The translations under genes and the position numbers were made by a program. Below the pieces are notes generated by a model. That model had not been told where the DNA came from, made no database searches, and saw nothing but the letters and a program-made list of their open reading frames with translations. Of a DNA stretch of 40,597 nt, positions 25,473 to 34,392 are shown in pieces. The DNA comes from Gammaproteobacteria bacterium (GTDB taxonomy: Bacteria > Pseudomonadota > Gammaproteobacteria > Steroidobacterales > GCA-2729495): positions 1-40,597 of the forward strand of contig JAPUGB010000035.1 in NCBI GenBank assembly GCA_027293165.1. The letters are read 5' to 3'. Each line of letters opens with the position of its first letter. Position 1 is the first letter of the stretch.

Positions 25473-26735
25473 ATGCATGAGCAGACAGAAGGTGCAAATC
25501 ACATCCGCTTCGAATCGTCGGCAGTTGGTTCGATGCGGTTTCGGGACATCGTCGCCTTCGCCACCGGTGCCGCCATCGCGCATCGGCTGCGGGCGGGGCT
25601 AACCGCGCTTGGAATCGGCATCGGGGTTGCTGCCGTCGTGTTGTTGACCTCGATCGGCGAGGGGCTGCACCAGTTTGTGTTGACCGAGTTCACTCAGTTT
25701 GGCACCAACCTGATCGCGGTGACACCGGGCAAGATGGAGACTTTTGGTGCGCCGATGGGCGGCGCGTTCGGGACGGTGCGGCCGTTGAGTCTCGACGATG
25801 CCGAGGCATTGACTCGAGTTAGCGGCGTTAAGGCCACGGTACCGATGGTCCAGGGCAATGCCGCAGTGAAAGGCGGCGGCCGGCAACGGCGCACCAGTGT
25901 TTATGGTGTCGGCTCGAATTTTCCCGATGTTTTTTCTTTTGGAGTCGCGTCCGGCGAATTTCTGCCTCCGGATGACCCTCGAACACCCCGCGCCCTGGCC
26001 GTTCTTGGCCGCACGCTGCGAGATGAACTGTTCGGTCTGGCAAACCCACTCGGTGCGCGCATTCGTATCGGCGGCGACCGTTATCGGGTCATCGGCATCA
26101 TGGAATCGAAGGGCAACATGCTAGGGGTCGATCTGGACGACGCCGTGTACATACCCGCTGCCCGTTCTCTGGCTTTGTTCAACCGCGAGAGCCTGTTCGA
26201 GATCGATGTGCTCTACGATGAAGCCGCCTCGGTTGACGAGGTGAAGGCAGGAATCCATCGGTTGATGATGGCGCGACACGGCGGTGAGGATTTTACGCTT
26301 ACGGCGCAAGAACAGATGCTGGACGTGCTCGGCTCCATCTTGAACGTGGTTACCTTTGCAGTTGGTGCGCTGGGCGGAATTTCGCTGCTGGTCGGTGGGG
26401 TGGGAATATTTACGATCATGACTATTGCCGTCCGTGAGCGCATGTCCGAAATCGGACTGCTCGGAGCTGTTGGTGCGCAGCGTAAACAGATTCAATGGCT
26501 GTTTCTCGGCGAATCGGTGGTGCTGGCGGGCTTGGGTGGTCTGCTTGGGCTCGTCATCGGTGGGGGTGGCATTGAATTGCTGGGTCTGCTGATGCCGGCG
26601 CTACCGGTCACCCTGTCGCTGCAGTACGTATTGTTTGCCGAAGGCATTGCGATACTTATAGGACTGGTGGCAGGTGTGTTACCGGCGATCAACGCGGCCC
26701 GTTTGGATCCACTGGAAGCGTTGCGCGCCGAGTAG
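25473..26735 (+). CDS. MacB/FtsX-type ABC permease 2
   Basis: Paralogous inner-membrane permease of 420 residues with the same layout: first helix (LTALGIGIGVAAVVLLTSIG), periplasmic domain (TQFGTNLIAVTPGKMETFG shares its pattern with permease 1), and three C-terminal helices with MSEIGLLGAVGAQRKQIQWLFLGES. About 20 residues precede the first family-like stretch; an internal ATG at 25533 (MRFRDIV) could be the real start. Both permeases probably pair as a heterodimer over one ATPase. The gap of 64 bases is longer than the couplings upstream. Convergent with the Nudix gene. Confidence 0.92.
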   Translation: MHEQTEGANHIRFESSAVGSMRFRDIVAFATGAAIAHRLRAGLTALGIGIGVAAVVLLTSIGEGLHQFVLTEFTQFGTNLIAVTPGKMETFGAPMGGAFGTVRPLSLDDAEALTRVSGVKATVPMVQGNAAVKGGGRQRRTSVYGVGSNFPDVFSFGVASGEFLPPDDPRTPRALAVLGRTLRDELFGLANPLGARIRIGGDRYRVIGIMESKGNMLGVDLDDAVYIPAARSLALFNRESLFEIDVLYDEAASVDEVKAGIHRLMMARHGGEDFTLTAQEQMLDVLGSILNVVTFAVGALGGISLLVGGVGIFTIMTIAVRERMSEIGLLGAVGAQRKQIQWLFLGESVVLAGLGGLLGLVIGGGGIELLGLLMPALPVTLSLQYVLFAEGIAILIGLVAGVLPAINAARLDPLEALRAE

Positions 26736-26763
26736 CGCAGGGCTTGATTCTGCTCTGGTCGTT

Positions 26764-27201
26764 CTAGCCGTCGCCTTCGGCGCGGTTAAGCGCGACCGAA
26801 ATAACGTTCGCGTGATCGAATGCCAGCGTCGGCAAAGCGTCGGTGTTGAACCAGCGTGCTTCTGCCGCATCGCTACCCGCTCGCAGCCCATCCGGCTCAG
26901 TATCGAGCACTGACAGGTAAACGATTGACACGGTATGGCCGCGCGGATCCCGGCCCGGTTTGCCGAACGTTTGCAACTGGGCCAGCTTTAGGCCGGTGAT
27001 CCCGGTTTCTTCGGCCAGTTCACGTTGAGCAGCCGGTTCCAGGTCCTCATCGTGATCAACGAAACCGCCGGGCAAGGCCCACTGATCCTCAAACGGTGGG
27101 TTTTTCCTGCGGATTAGCAGTATGCATCGCGGCAACGTTGGCCCGATCAGTACCACGATGTCCACGGTCACTGCGGGTCGGGGGTGAGGGTATGAATACA
27201 C
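26764..27201 (-). CDS. Nudix hydrolase, ADP-ribose pyrophosphatase-like
   Basis: Cytosolic pyrophosphohydrolase of 145 residues that cuts X-linked nucleoside diphosphates. The Nudix box is complete: GGFVDHDEDLEPAAQRELAEETGI, with the conserved Gly, Glu and REXXEE residues. The first strand RPAVTVDIVVLIG and the end AEARWFNTDALPTLAFDH resemble the ADP-ribose or NAD-linked NrtR-like Nudix group. Start is GTG at 27201. Convergent with the permease gene and divergent from prkA, whose long leader lies between. Confidence 0.9.
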   Translation of the reverse strand: MYSYPHPRPAVTVDIVVLIGPTLPRCILLIRRKNPPFEDQWALPGGFVDHDEDLEPAAQRELAEETGITGLKLAQLQTFGKPGRDPRGHTVSIVYLSVLDTEPDGLRAGSDAAEARWFNTDALPTLAFDHANVISVALNRAEGDG

Positions 27202-27313
27202 CAGGGTAACGGTCAGCTGCTTGGTATTGGAGCGGAATCCTAGTAAGCCAGTATTAGCTTAAGTGAATCTGACCCACTGGTACACCGTCCGAACCTCCCG
27301 TGATCTGGCTATT

Positions 27314-27329
27314 AGGCACCGTATTGGCG
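27314..27329 (+). promoter_or_regulatory. Sigma-54 promoter of the prkA operon
   Basis: AGGCACCGTATTGGCG keeps GG (27315-27316) and GC (27327-27328) ten bases apart, with GGCAC matching the -24 element. The start point would be near 27340, giving a leader of about 200 bases. yeaGH of E. coli is a known NtrC/sigma-54 target, which supports the call. No activator site was recognised further upstream. Confidence 0.6.
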
Positions 27330-27371
27330 AGAAATTATGTTCAAAAGATGCGAGTATTGTGACCTCTCTCA

Positions 27372-27401
27372 CAGACTTGAAATCCCCCACAGGGGAGTCT
27401 G
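27372..27401 (+). other. Hairpin in the prkA leader
   Basis: CAGACT (27372-27377) pairs with AGTCTG (27396-27401) and, inside, CCCC pairs with GGGG around CACA; the left arm has six unpaired bases (TGAAAT). The rest of the 27202-27542 gap is A-rich before the gene (AAAAATAAAAGC) and shows nothing else clear except the sigma-54 site. Confidence 0.4.
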
Positions 27402-27542
27402 ACAGCGTACCTGATACACAGAACGTCCTGAATCATTAATTTATGCAGGAAAGGGGATAGGGAGGCAACTCAACACACGAAAAATAAAAGCAATAAAAAA
27501 CCGACGGGCTGAGAAACCTTCGCAGACCTGAGGAGATTGAAC

Positions 27543-29510
27543 ATGCAAGTCGTACCTGACAAGAACCAGGATACGGGCAATCAAAGAACCCTCACCTTTA
27601 TAGAGGATCTGAACGCATTTGCTTCAGATCACAAGGCCTCGCGGTGGAGCGGGACCTTTGCTGAATTTCTCAACGACATCGTTCCTTCCAATCCCCGTCG
27701 TTACACGCGCATCAGTCACCAATACATCTACGATGTGTTGTGCTGGTACCGCAACAAGCGGCGCGCTGAAGACACAGATTCCACCGCTCCAACCGAACTG
27801 TTTACCGAAGATTTATTCGGTATCGATAGTGCGTTGGATCGTGTCGTTGAGTATTTCAAGGCCGCCAGCGCCGGTTCTGATATTGGCCGGCGACTGTTGC
27901 TGTTGCTCGGCCCGCCTTCGGGCGGCAAGTCCACGATGGTGATCCTGCTGAAGCGGGCCCTCGAGGAATACAGTCATACTGACGAGGGAGCCATCTATGC
28001 ACTCAGCGGCTCGCCGCTGCACGAGTCGCCGCTGAATCTGATTCCGGGCAGCATGCGCGCCAATTTCCGCAAGACTTACGGTGTTGATACTGCCGGTGAA
28101 CTGAGCCCGTACAGCCAGGCTCGGCTTGACGATGAATTCCACGGCGATTTCATGCAATTTCCGGTGGAACGGATATTCCTGTCCGAAGCCTCACGCGTAG
28201 GTATCGGCACCTATGCTCCGCACGACCCGACAACTGCCGATATTGCCGACCTGGTCGGCTCGGTCGACCTGTCAAAAGTTGCCGATTTCGGCGACGAAGG
28301 CGACCCGCGCGCCTGGTCATGGTCCGGCGCGGTCTATTCGGCCAGCCGCGGTCTGCTCGAGATGATCGAGATTCTCAAAGTCAAGCGTGAATTCCTGTAT
28401 CTGCTATTGACGCTGACCCAAGAGAAGAACGTCAAGGTGTCACGCTTCCCGTTGATCCACCTGGATGAGACCATCCTGGCGCACACGAATCTCGCCGAGT
28501 TCAACAAGTTTCTCCAGGAGAAAGAAAACGAAGCGTTGCTGGACCGCATGGTTATCGTCAAGGTACCGTACACGCTGTCCTATCTGGACGAATCGCGAAT
28601 TTACGGCAAGCTGGTTTCCAATGCGCCCGCGTTCCGCGAGGTGCATCTGGATCCGCACGTGCTGAACCTGGCTGCGGTATTTGCACTGTACACGCGGCTT
28701 GAGAATCCAGAGCGAGAGGGACTGGACCTGACGAAGAAGCTGCGCCTGTACGCCGCTGAAGATGTCGAGGGGTTTTCAGTCAACGAGGTCGATCGTATTA
28801 AGGCGGAGGCATCCGAAGAAGGCCTGACCGGCGTTAGCCCGCGATTTGTCATCAATGCGATCTCCAACGCAATCACCCGCAGCGACGCTCGCAGCCTGAC
28901 CAGCATGGAAATGTTGTTGGCCCTGAAAGACAACATCGAGAGCGATGCACGCATGGATGCCTCGCAGAAGAAGCAATGGGTCGACTTTCTGGTGTTGGCG
29001 CGCAAGGACTTCTACAACCGGTGGGTCAAAGAAGACGTACACCGCGCCCTTTTTGCCTCGTTCGAAAGTGAGGCCCAGCAATTGCTGGAGAAATACCTTG
29101 ATGAGGTTGAAGCGTCGCTGGATCAACGCGAAGTGACCGATCCGATTACCGGTGAAGGTCGCCCCGCCGATGAGCGTTTTTTGCGCCAGGTCGAGGAAAA
29201 GCTCAAGATTTCCGAGTCCGGCAAAAGTTCGTTCCGGCAGGAGGTTGTGCGCAAGGCGATGGTGTCGTTCAAGGCCGGCGAAAAATTTACGCTGGACAGT
29301 CACTCGCGGCTGCACGAAGCAATCGAGCAGTACCTGTTCGAGGAGCGCCGCGATGTGCTGCGGCTGGTTACCTCCGCAGCGCGTCCGGATGAGGACGCAG
29401 AGCAAAAGATCTCGGCCGTACAGGAGCGCCTGGTGCGGGAATACGGTTACGACGATCACAGCGCAATGGAAGCGCTGAGTTACGTGACCACCTTGCTTGC
29501 GCAGGAGTAA
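27543..29510 (+). CDS. prkA: PrkA-family serine protein kinase (YeaG)
   Basis: Cytosolic protein of 655 residues that combines an AAA+ domain and a C-terminal PrkA domain; homologues are reported to phosphorylate serine and to act in starvation or sporulation. Walker A is GPPSGGKST (residues 123-131). The Walker B-like region is FPLIHLDET, and the second half carries the PrkA part (ESGKSSFRQEVVRKAMVSF). The ATG at 27543 is set by AGGAGA six bases upstream. First gene of the prkA-yeaH-spoVR operon, which is conserved across many Proteobacteria; E. coli YeaG has 644 residues. A long leader and a sigma-54-type promoter precede it. Confidence 0.95.
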   Translation: MQVVPDKNQDTGNQRTLTFIEDLNAFASDHKASRWSGTFAEFLNDIVPSNPRRYTRISHQYIYDVLCWYRNKRRAEDTDSTAPTELFTEDLFGIDSALDRVVEYFKAASAGSDIGRRLLLLLGPPSGGKSTMVILLKRALEEYSHTDEGAIYALSGSPLHESPLNLIPGSMRANFRKTYGVDTAGELSPYSQARLDDEFHGDFMQFPVERIFLSEASRVGIGTYAPHDPTTADIADLVGSVDLSKVADFGDEGDPRAWSWSGAVYSASRGLLEMIEILKVKREFLYLLLTLTQEKNVKVSRFPLIHLDETILAHTNLAEFNKFLQEKENEALLDRMVIVKVPYTLSYLDESRIYGKLVSNAPAFREVHLDPHVLNLAAVFALYTRLENPEREGLDLTKKLRLYAAEDVEGFSVNEVDRIKAEASEEGLTGVSPRFVINAISNAITRSDARSLTSMEMLLALKDNIESDARMDASQKKQWVDFLVLARKDFYNRWVKEDVHRALFASFESEAQQLLEKYLDEVEASLDQREVTDPITGEGRPADERFLRQVEEKLKISESGKSSFRQEVVRKAMVSFKAGEKFTLDSHSRLHEAIEQYLFEERRDVLRLVTSAARPDEDAEQKISAVQERLVREYGYDDHSAMEALSYVTTLLAQE

Positions 29511-29525
29511 GCCCCACACACGGGA

Positions 29526-30728
29526 ATGAGTCTGATGGCTGATCGAAATGAAAAAACGCGCCAGCTGTCAACCTTTTCGGGTTGTACGGAAGGCGATGGG
29601 CAGTGGTACGACCTATTCTCGCGCGGCGCCAGGGACTGGTTGCGACACAACGAGAAAATCAGAAAGGCGGTCCGGGAGAAGCTTCCCGAACTGATTTCCA
29701 GTTCCGGGGTGCTTGGCTCTGACGGCAATCGCACCGTCAAGGTGCCGATCAAATTCCTCGAGCATTTTCGCTTTCGCTTGCACGACTCCAAGGAAGGTGA
29801 TGGTGCCGGCCAGGGCGAGGCCAAACCCGGCGACGTACTGGCCAAGCCGACCAAAAAGGGCAAAGGCGGTTCGAAGGGTGAGGGCGGCAATGAGGACGGT
29901 GGCTACCAGTTTGTGCTGGAACTTAAAGTTGACGATATCGTTGACTGGTTATGGGAGGAGCTGAAACTTCCGAACCTGCAGACCAAGGAAGGCGCTACCC
30001 AGGAAGACGCTTACACTCGGGAGGGCTGGAATAAACGCGGCGCCCGTTCGCGTCTCGACCGCCGCCGATCGATGAAAGAATCCATCAAGCGTCGTGCCGT
30101 TAACCCCGATGGCCCGCTCTTCGTCAATGAGGACCTGAGATACAGGCAACTGGTGATGCGGGAGCGGCCCGCCACCCAGGCGGTGGTGATCTTTGCCATG
30201 GACGTGTCGTCGAGTATGCGTGACCGTGACCGGCAGCTGGCGAAGACCTTCTTTTTCTGGGTTGTGCAGGGACTGCGTCGCCAGTACACACGCATCGAGC
30301 CGGTGTTCATCGCGCATACAGTAAAGGCCTGGGAATTCGACGAAGGAGAATTTTTCCAAGTGCGCGGTTCCGGCGGCACCGTCGCATCTTCGGCTTTCAA
30401 TGCGGCTGAACAGATCGTTTCGGAGCGTTACGATCCGTCCCGCTTCAATATTTACCTGTTCTACGCTTCGGACGGCGAGAACTTTCGCGATGACCATGAT
30501 CGCGCGGCAATCGCGTTGACCAAACTGGCTTCGATTGCCAATTACCTGGGATACGTGGAAACACCGGCCTCCGCGGAACGGGCGCTGGAAACTGAAACCG
30601 CGGCGCTGTTCAAGGATCTCGCCGCGACCGGCGCAGAGACCGACAGCTATGCGCTGACCAGCGACAATTCCGTCTGGGACGCGATTCGCGCGTTTTTCCA
30701 GGACCATTCGGCAAGCAAGGCCGCGTAG
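29526..30728 (+). CDS. yeaH: DUF444/VWA-domain protein YeaH
   Basis: Cytosolic protein of 400 residues in the DUF444 family, the constant partner of PrkA and SpoVR. A basic, Gly-rich linker (KPTKKGKGGSKGEGG, about 107-121) separates an N-terminal part from a von Willebrand A domain whose metal site is DVSSSM with Asp226. The next Ser/Thr and Asp of the site are probably in GSGGTVASS and ASDGENF. It starts 15 bases after prkA; ATG at 29535 is an alternative start. The biochemical role is unknown; the metal-site fold suggests a protein-protein scaffold for the kinase. Confidence 0.93.
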   Translation: MSLMADRNEKTRQLSTFSGCTEGDGQWYDLFSRGARDWLRHNEKIRKAVREKLPELISSSGVLGSDGNRTVKVPIKFLEHFRFRLHDSKEGDGAGQGEAKPGDVLAKPTKKGKGGSKGEGGNEDGGYQFVLELKVDDIVDWLWEELKLPNLQTKEGATQEDAYTREGWNKRGARSRLDRRRSMKESIKRRAVNPDGPLFVNEDLRYRQLVMRERPATQAVVIFAMDVSSSMRDRDRQLAKTFFFWVVQGLRRQYTRIEPVFIAHTVKAWEFDEGEFFQVRGSGGTVASSAFNAAEQIVSERYDPSRFNIYLFYASDGENFRDDHDRAAIALTKLASIANYLGYVETPASAERALETETAALFKDLAATGAETDSYALTSDNSVWDAIRAFFQDHSASKAA

Positions 30729-30761
30729 ATAGCGCAGGCGTACGTTAAGCCGAAACAGATC

Positions 30762-32135
30762 ATGGGGGGAACACTGGCAAGCTACGGCCGCAAGCTCGAG
30801 GTACTCGCCCAAGACCTCGGCCTCGAATATTACCCGGTGCACTTCGAAGAAGTTCCCGACAGCTTCATGATGGAGATTGCGATTTACGGCTTGCCCGTCC
30901 GAATGCCGCACTGGTCATTCGGGGTTCGTTACATCTATCAACTAGTACAACATCGGATGGGACACTCCCGGTTATTCGAGGTGGTGTTTCCCGGGAACCC
31001 CGGCCGGGCGTATCTGGCGAAGAACAACAGTTTGCAGGAAAACACGCTGGTCATGGCTCATGTGCTGGGGCATGCGGATTTTTCCAAGAACAACGCACTC
31101 TTCCGCCGCAGTCAGGAAGAGGGTGGTTATCGGATTGTCGAACAGGCGGCTGCCCACGCGCGGCAGATTGGCTCGGCCATTGAAGAGCACGGTCAGGAGC
31201 GGGTCGAGAAAATTCTCGACGCCGCGTTGGCGCTCGAGGCGCACATCGATATTTTCAAGGGTCTCCCACGCCAGAAATACCCGGAATACCTGGAGGAAAG
31301 GCCCCCGGGCGAACCTGACCCGTTTCTGGAGCGATTCCATTCCCTGCCCGGCGACGAGGGCCGTGCAAGCGAAATAGCAACACGCGTGCGCGCGTCAGTG
31401 CCGCCCCATCCGGAGCGGGACCTGCTTTGGTTTATTGCGAATTACGCGCCTGAACTCGAAGACTGGGAACGCGACATTTTCCTCGCGGTTCGCGAGGAGT
31501 CATTTTATTTTTATCCGGTGTTCGCGTGCCAGATTATGAATGAGGGCTGGGCATCTTACTGGCATGCTCGATTACTGCGCGAGGCGGATTGGTTGCCCCA
31601 GAGTGAATACCTCGATGCGGTCAAAACACATTCAGATGTAGTGCGGCCGCACGCGGCAGGGAACGAAGTGTCGTTACAGGTGAATCCCTACCACCTGGGG
31701 TTTTCGCTGTGGGAAAAAATTGTCGAAGACAAGGGAATGGAAGCAGCGTGCGAAATTCGCGCCCAAGACGATGACTTTAGTTTCATTCGAAATCACCTGA
31801 CCGAGGACTTGGCGGAAGAATTGGACCTGTTCAAATACGATGTCAGTAAAGATGGAACCGTCACGGTAGCCGAACGGGATATTGATGCCCTGCGTGACGC
31901 CTTATTGGCGCCGAAATACAATTTCGGCGCGCCAGCCGTGTTGGCCGTTGAAGTCAGTTCCGACGGCGGTCTGCAACTGCATCACGAGCACCAGACGGAC
32001 GGGCGCGGTCTGGACCTGGACCGTTCGTCCAAGGTCCTGGAATACGTACATCGAGTCTGGAGGCGGCCGGTCACGCTTAGCACGGTCAATGCCAAAGGTG
32101 CTACCAAAACCCTGACGTACCCGGTGGCTGCCTAA
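30762..32135 (+). CDS. spoVR: SpoVR-family protein (YcgB)
   Basis: Cytosolic protein of 457 residues of the SpoVR family, named for its part in spore cortex formation in Bacillus, though found widely in non-spore-formers. Family marks are the early PVHFEEVPDSFMMEIA and MPHWSFGVRY stretches, HVLGHADFSKNN, and EGWASYWHARLL with DVVRPHA and NPYHLGFSLWEKI. His and Glu in HVLGH and EGWASYWH might bind metal. Starts 33 bases after yeaH, last gene of the operon. Function in Proteobacteria is unsettled; association with PrkA and YeaH in stress is known. There are no membrane segments. Confidence 0.95.
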   Translation: MGGTLASYGRKLEVLAQDLGLEYYPVHFEEVPDSFMMEIAIYGLPVRMPHWSFGVRYIYQLVQHRMGHSRLFEVVFPGNPGRAYLAKNNSLQENTLVMAHVLGHADFSKNNALFRRSQEEGGYRIVEQAAAHARQIGSAIEEHGQERVEKILDAALALEAHIDIFKGLPRQKYPEYLEERPPGEPDPFLERFHSLPGDEGRASEIATRVRASVPPHPERDLLWFIANYAPELEDWERDIFLAVREESFYFYPVFACQIMNEGWASYWHARLLREADWLPQSEYLDAVKTHSDVVRPHAAGNEVSLQVNPYHLGFSLWEKIVEDKGMEAACEIRAQDDDFSFIRNHLTEDLAEELDLFKYDVSKDGTVTVAERDIDALRDALLAPKYNFGAPAVLAVEVSSDGGLQLHHEHQTDGRGLDLDRSSKVLEYVHRVWRRPVTLSTVNAKGATKTLTYPVAA

Positions 32136-32304
32136 TCCCGCCACTGGGTCCTCGCGCCAACCACCCCGGGCGAGCGGATACAACCACGGTCTACCAGTCA
32201 TCTGAGCCGGCCGCAGGCGGCTTCCCTCTGCTATAGTTAGCTGAGCCGCGGAGGTCCTGAGTGGCTCTCCCAACGAGGAATCGGAAAACAAAAAGGGGGT
32301 CCGC

Positions 32305-34365
32305 GTGGTTGCATCGCAAAAGCTCCATACCACGGAACAGATTCGGAACATTGCGCTCGTCGGTCACGCCGGCGCCGGTAAAACAACACTCGCTGAAGCA
32401 CTGCTGGCCCAGGCAGGTGCGATCGGAACGGCCGGCGACATAGCTAAGGGCAGCACCGTTGCCGATTTCACCCCGCAGGAAAAACGCCTGCAGCATTCTC
32501 TGGAACCCGCCGCCATGCACCTCGAGCATGACGGGCGGTTTATGAACATTCTCGACACACCTGGATATCCCGATTTCGCGGGTCGAGCCATGAGCGTGTT
32601 ACCGGCTGTCGAGACAGCGGTGGTCGTGGTTAACGCTGAGACCGGTATCGAATTGGTGACCCAGAAGATGATGGATTTCGCGGCCGACCGGCACCTGTGC
32701 CGCATGATCGTCATTAACAAGATTGACGCGCCAGATACCGATTTGCATGGCTTGTTGAGGGAGATACGCGACACGTTTGGCAAGCAGTGCCTGCCTTTGA
32801 ATCTTCCCAGCGACGGTGGCAAGGCGGTGGCCGATTGCTTTTTCACGTTGTCGGACGCCACGCCGGATTTCGCCTCGATCGAAGCAGCCCACACGGAAAT
32901 GGTTGATCAAGTCGTCGAGCTCGATGACGAGCTGATGGAGCTCTATCTCGAGCAAGGCGAAGAGCTCGGTATAGAGCAACTGCACGATCCCTTCGAACGT
33001 GCCCTGCGGGCTGGGCACCTGGTGCCGATTTGCTTTGTATCTGCAGAAACCGGAGCCGGTGTCCGCCAGCTACTGAACATTTTCGCCCAGCTGATGCCAA
33101 ATCCGGCAGAAGGAAATCCGCCAGAGTTTTTGAAGGGCGAGCCGGGCGCTGAGGAACCGGTTGAAGTAACGGCGGACGCTGATGCGCCTTTCATCGGCCA
33201 TGTATTCAAGGTCAATGTCGATCCCTACATAGGCCGTATGGGAGTGTTCCGGGTGCACCAGGGCCGGGTCAAGACCGGCGACCAAATATTTATCGGGGAC
33301 CGGCGCAAAGGGTTCAAGCTTGCACATTTATATCGACTGCAGGGGAAGGACAGTATCGAAATCGCCAGTGCAGTGCCCGGTGACATTTGTGCAGTTTCGA
33401 AAGTCGACGAAATTCGGTTCGATTCCGTAATCCATACCAGCCACGATGAAGATCAGTTTCATCTGCGTTCATTGACTCTGCCACCACCGATGTACGGGGT
33501 TGCACTGGATTTGGCGCGGCGCGGAGATGAGAAGAAACTCTCAGACGCCCTGCATAAACTTGCCGCGGAGGATCCAAGTCTTAGTATCGAGTTCAATTCC
33601 CAATCAAATGAGACGGTTTTACGCGGTATGGGTGAGCTTCATCTGCGCCTGGTGTTGGAGCGAATGCGGGACGAATTCAATGTCGAGGCCAACACCCGCC
33701 CACCAAAAATTGCCTACCGTGAGACGGTTACCCGGTCGGCTGAAGGCCATTGCCGCCACAAGAAGCAGACGGGCGGGGCGGGACAGTTCGGCGAAGTGTT
33801 TCTGAAGGTGGAGCCGCTGACCAGAGACTCCGGTTTCGAGTTCGTCAACAAGGTAGTTGGCGGGTCCATACCCAGTCAGTTCATACCCGCGGTTGAGAAA
33901 GGGGTGCGGCAGGTCCTGCACGAGGGCGCGGTGGCGGGGTTTCCGCTGCAGGATGTTCGCGTGATCGTCTATGACGGCAAATACCATCCAGTCGATTCGA
34001 AGGAAGTCGCGTTCGTTGCGGCCGGCAAGAAAGCGTTTCTGGATGCCATCGACAAGGCTAAACCGATCGTGCTGGAGCCGATCGCGCGGGTTGAGGTTAC
34101 CGCTCCGGGTGATTGTGTCGGCGATGTTACCGGGCACTTGTCGGGCGTCCGAGGGCGGATCAGCGGCAATGATTCGTTGAGTGGCAACCAGATAAAGATT
34201 TCTGCCGAGGTGCCGGTCGCCGAGTTGGGTGACTATCAGACGACGCTTAAATCACTGACCGGGGGCGAGGGCGCCTACACGATGGAATTCGATCATTACG
34301 GGATAGTGCCGCGCAATGTTCAGGCGGATTTGGCCGCGGCAGCCCGGCCGCAAAACGATAATTGA
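32305..34365 (+). CDS. Elongation factor G-like GTPase (EF-G paralogue)
   Basis: Translational GTPase of 686 residues with the five-domain layout of EF-G. G1 is GHAGAGKTT (20-28), G3 DTPGYPDF (84-91), G4 NKID (138-141). Domain IV and V are complete (QTGGAGQFGEVFLKVEP, and GHLSGVRGRISGND). The G3 motif has Tyr where canonical EF-G has His (DTPGHVDF), a change shared by the EF-G-like FusA2 group, so GTP hydrolysis on the ribosome may be altered; this is not the main EF-G. GTG start with AAAGGGGG five bases upstream. The 170-base gap after spoVR contains TATAGT (32232-32237), perhaps its own promoter. Followed by the DUF1838 gene 27 bases on. Confidence 0.92.
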   Translation: MVASQKLHTTEQIRNIALVGHAGAGKTTLAEALLAQAGAIGTAGDIAKGSTVADFTPQEKRLQHSLEPAAMHLEHDGRFMNILDTPGYPDFAGRAMSVLPAVETAVVVVNAETGIELVTQKMMDFAADRHLCRMIVINKIDAPDTDLHGLLREIRDTFGKQCLPLNLPSDGGKAVADCFFTLSDATPDFASIEAAHTEMVDQVVELDDELMELYLEQGEELGIEQLHDPFERALRAGHLVPICFVSAETGAGVRQLLNIFAQLMPNPAEGNPPEFLKGEPGAEEPVEVTADADAPFIGHVFKVNVDPYIGRMGVFRVHQGRVKTGDQIFIGDRRKGFKLAHLYRLQGKDSIEIASAVPGDICAVSKVDEIRFDSVIHTSHDEDQFHLRSLTLPPPMYGVALDLARRGDEKKLSDALHKLAAEDPSLSIEFNSQSNETVLRGMGELHLRLVLERMRDEFNVEANTRPPKIAYRETVTRSAEGHCRHKKQTGGAGQFGEVFLKVEPLTRDSGFEFVNKVVGGSIPSQFIPAVEKGVRQVLHEGAVAGFPLQDVRVIVYDGKYHPVDSKEVAFVAAGKKAFLDAIDKAKPIVLEPIARVEVTAPGDCVGDVTGHLSGVRGRISGNDSLSGNQIKISAEVPVAELGDYQTTLKSLTGGEGAYTMEFDHYGIVPRNVQADLAAAARPQNDN

Positions 34366-34392
34366 CCTAAGGCTTAGATAAGGAGCAGGGTA

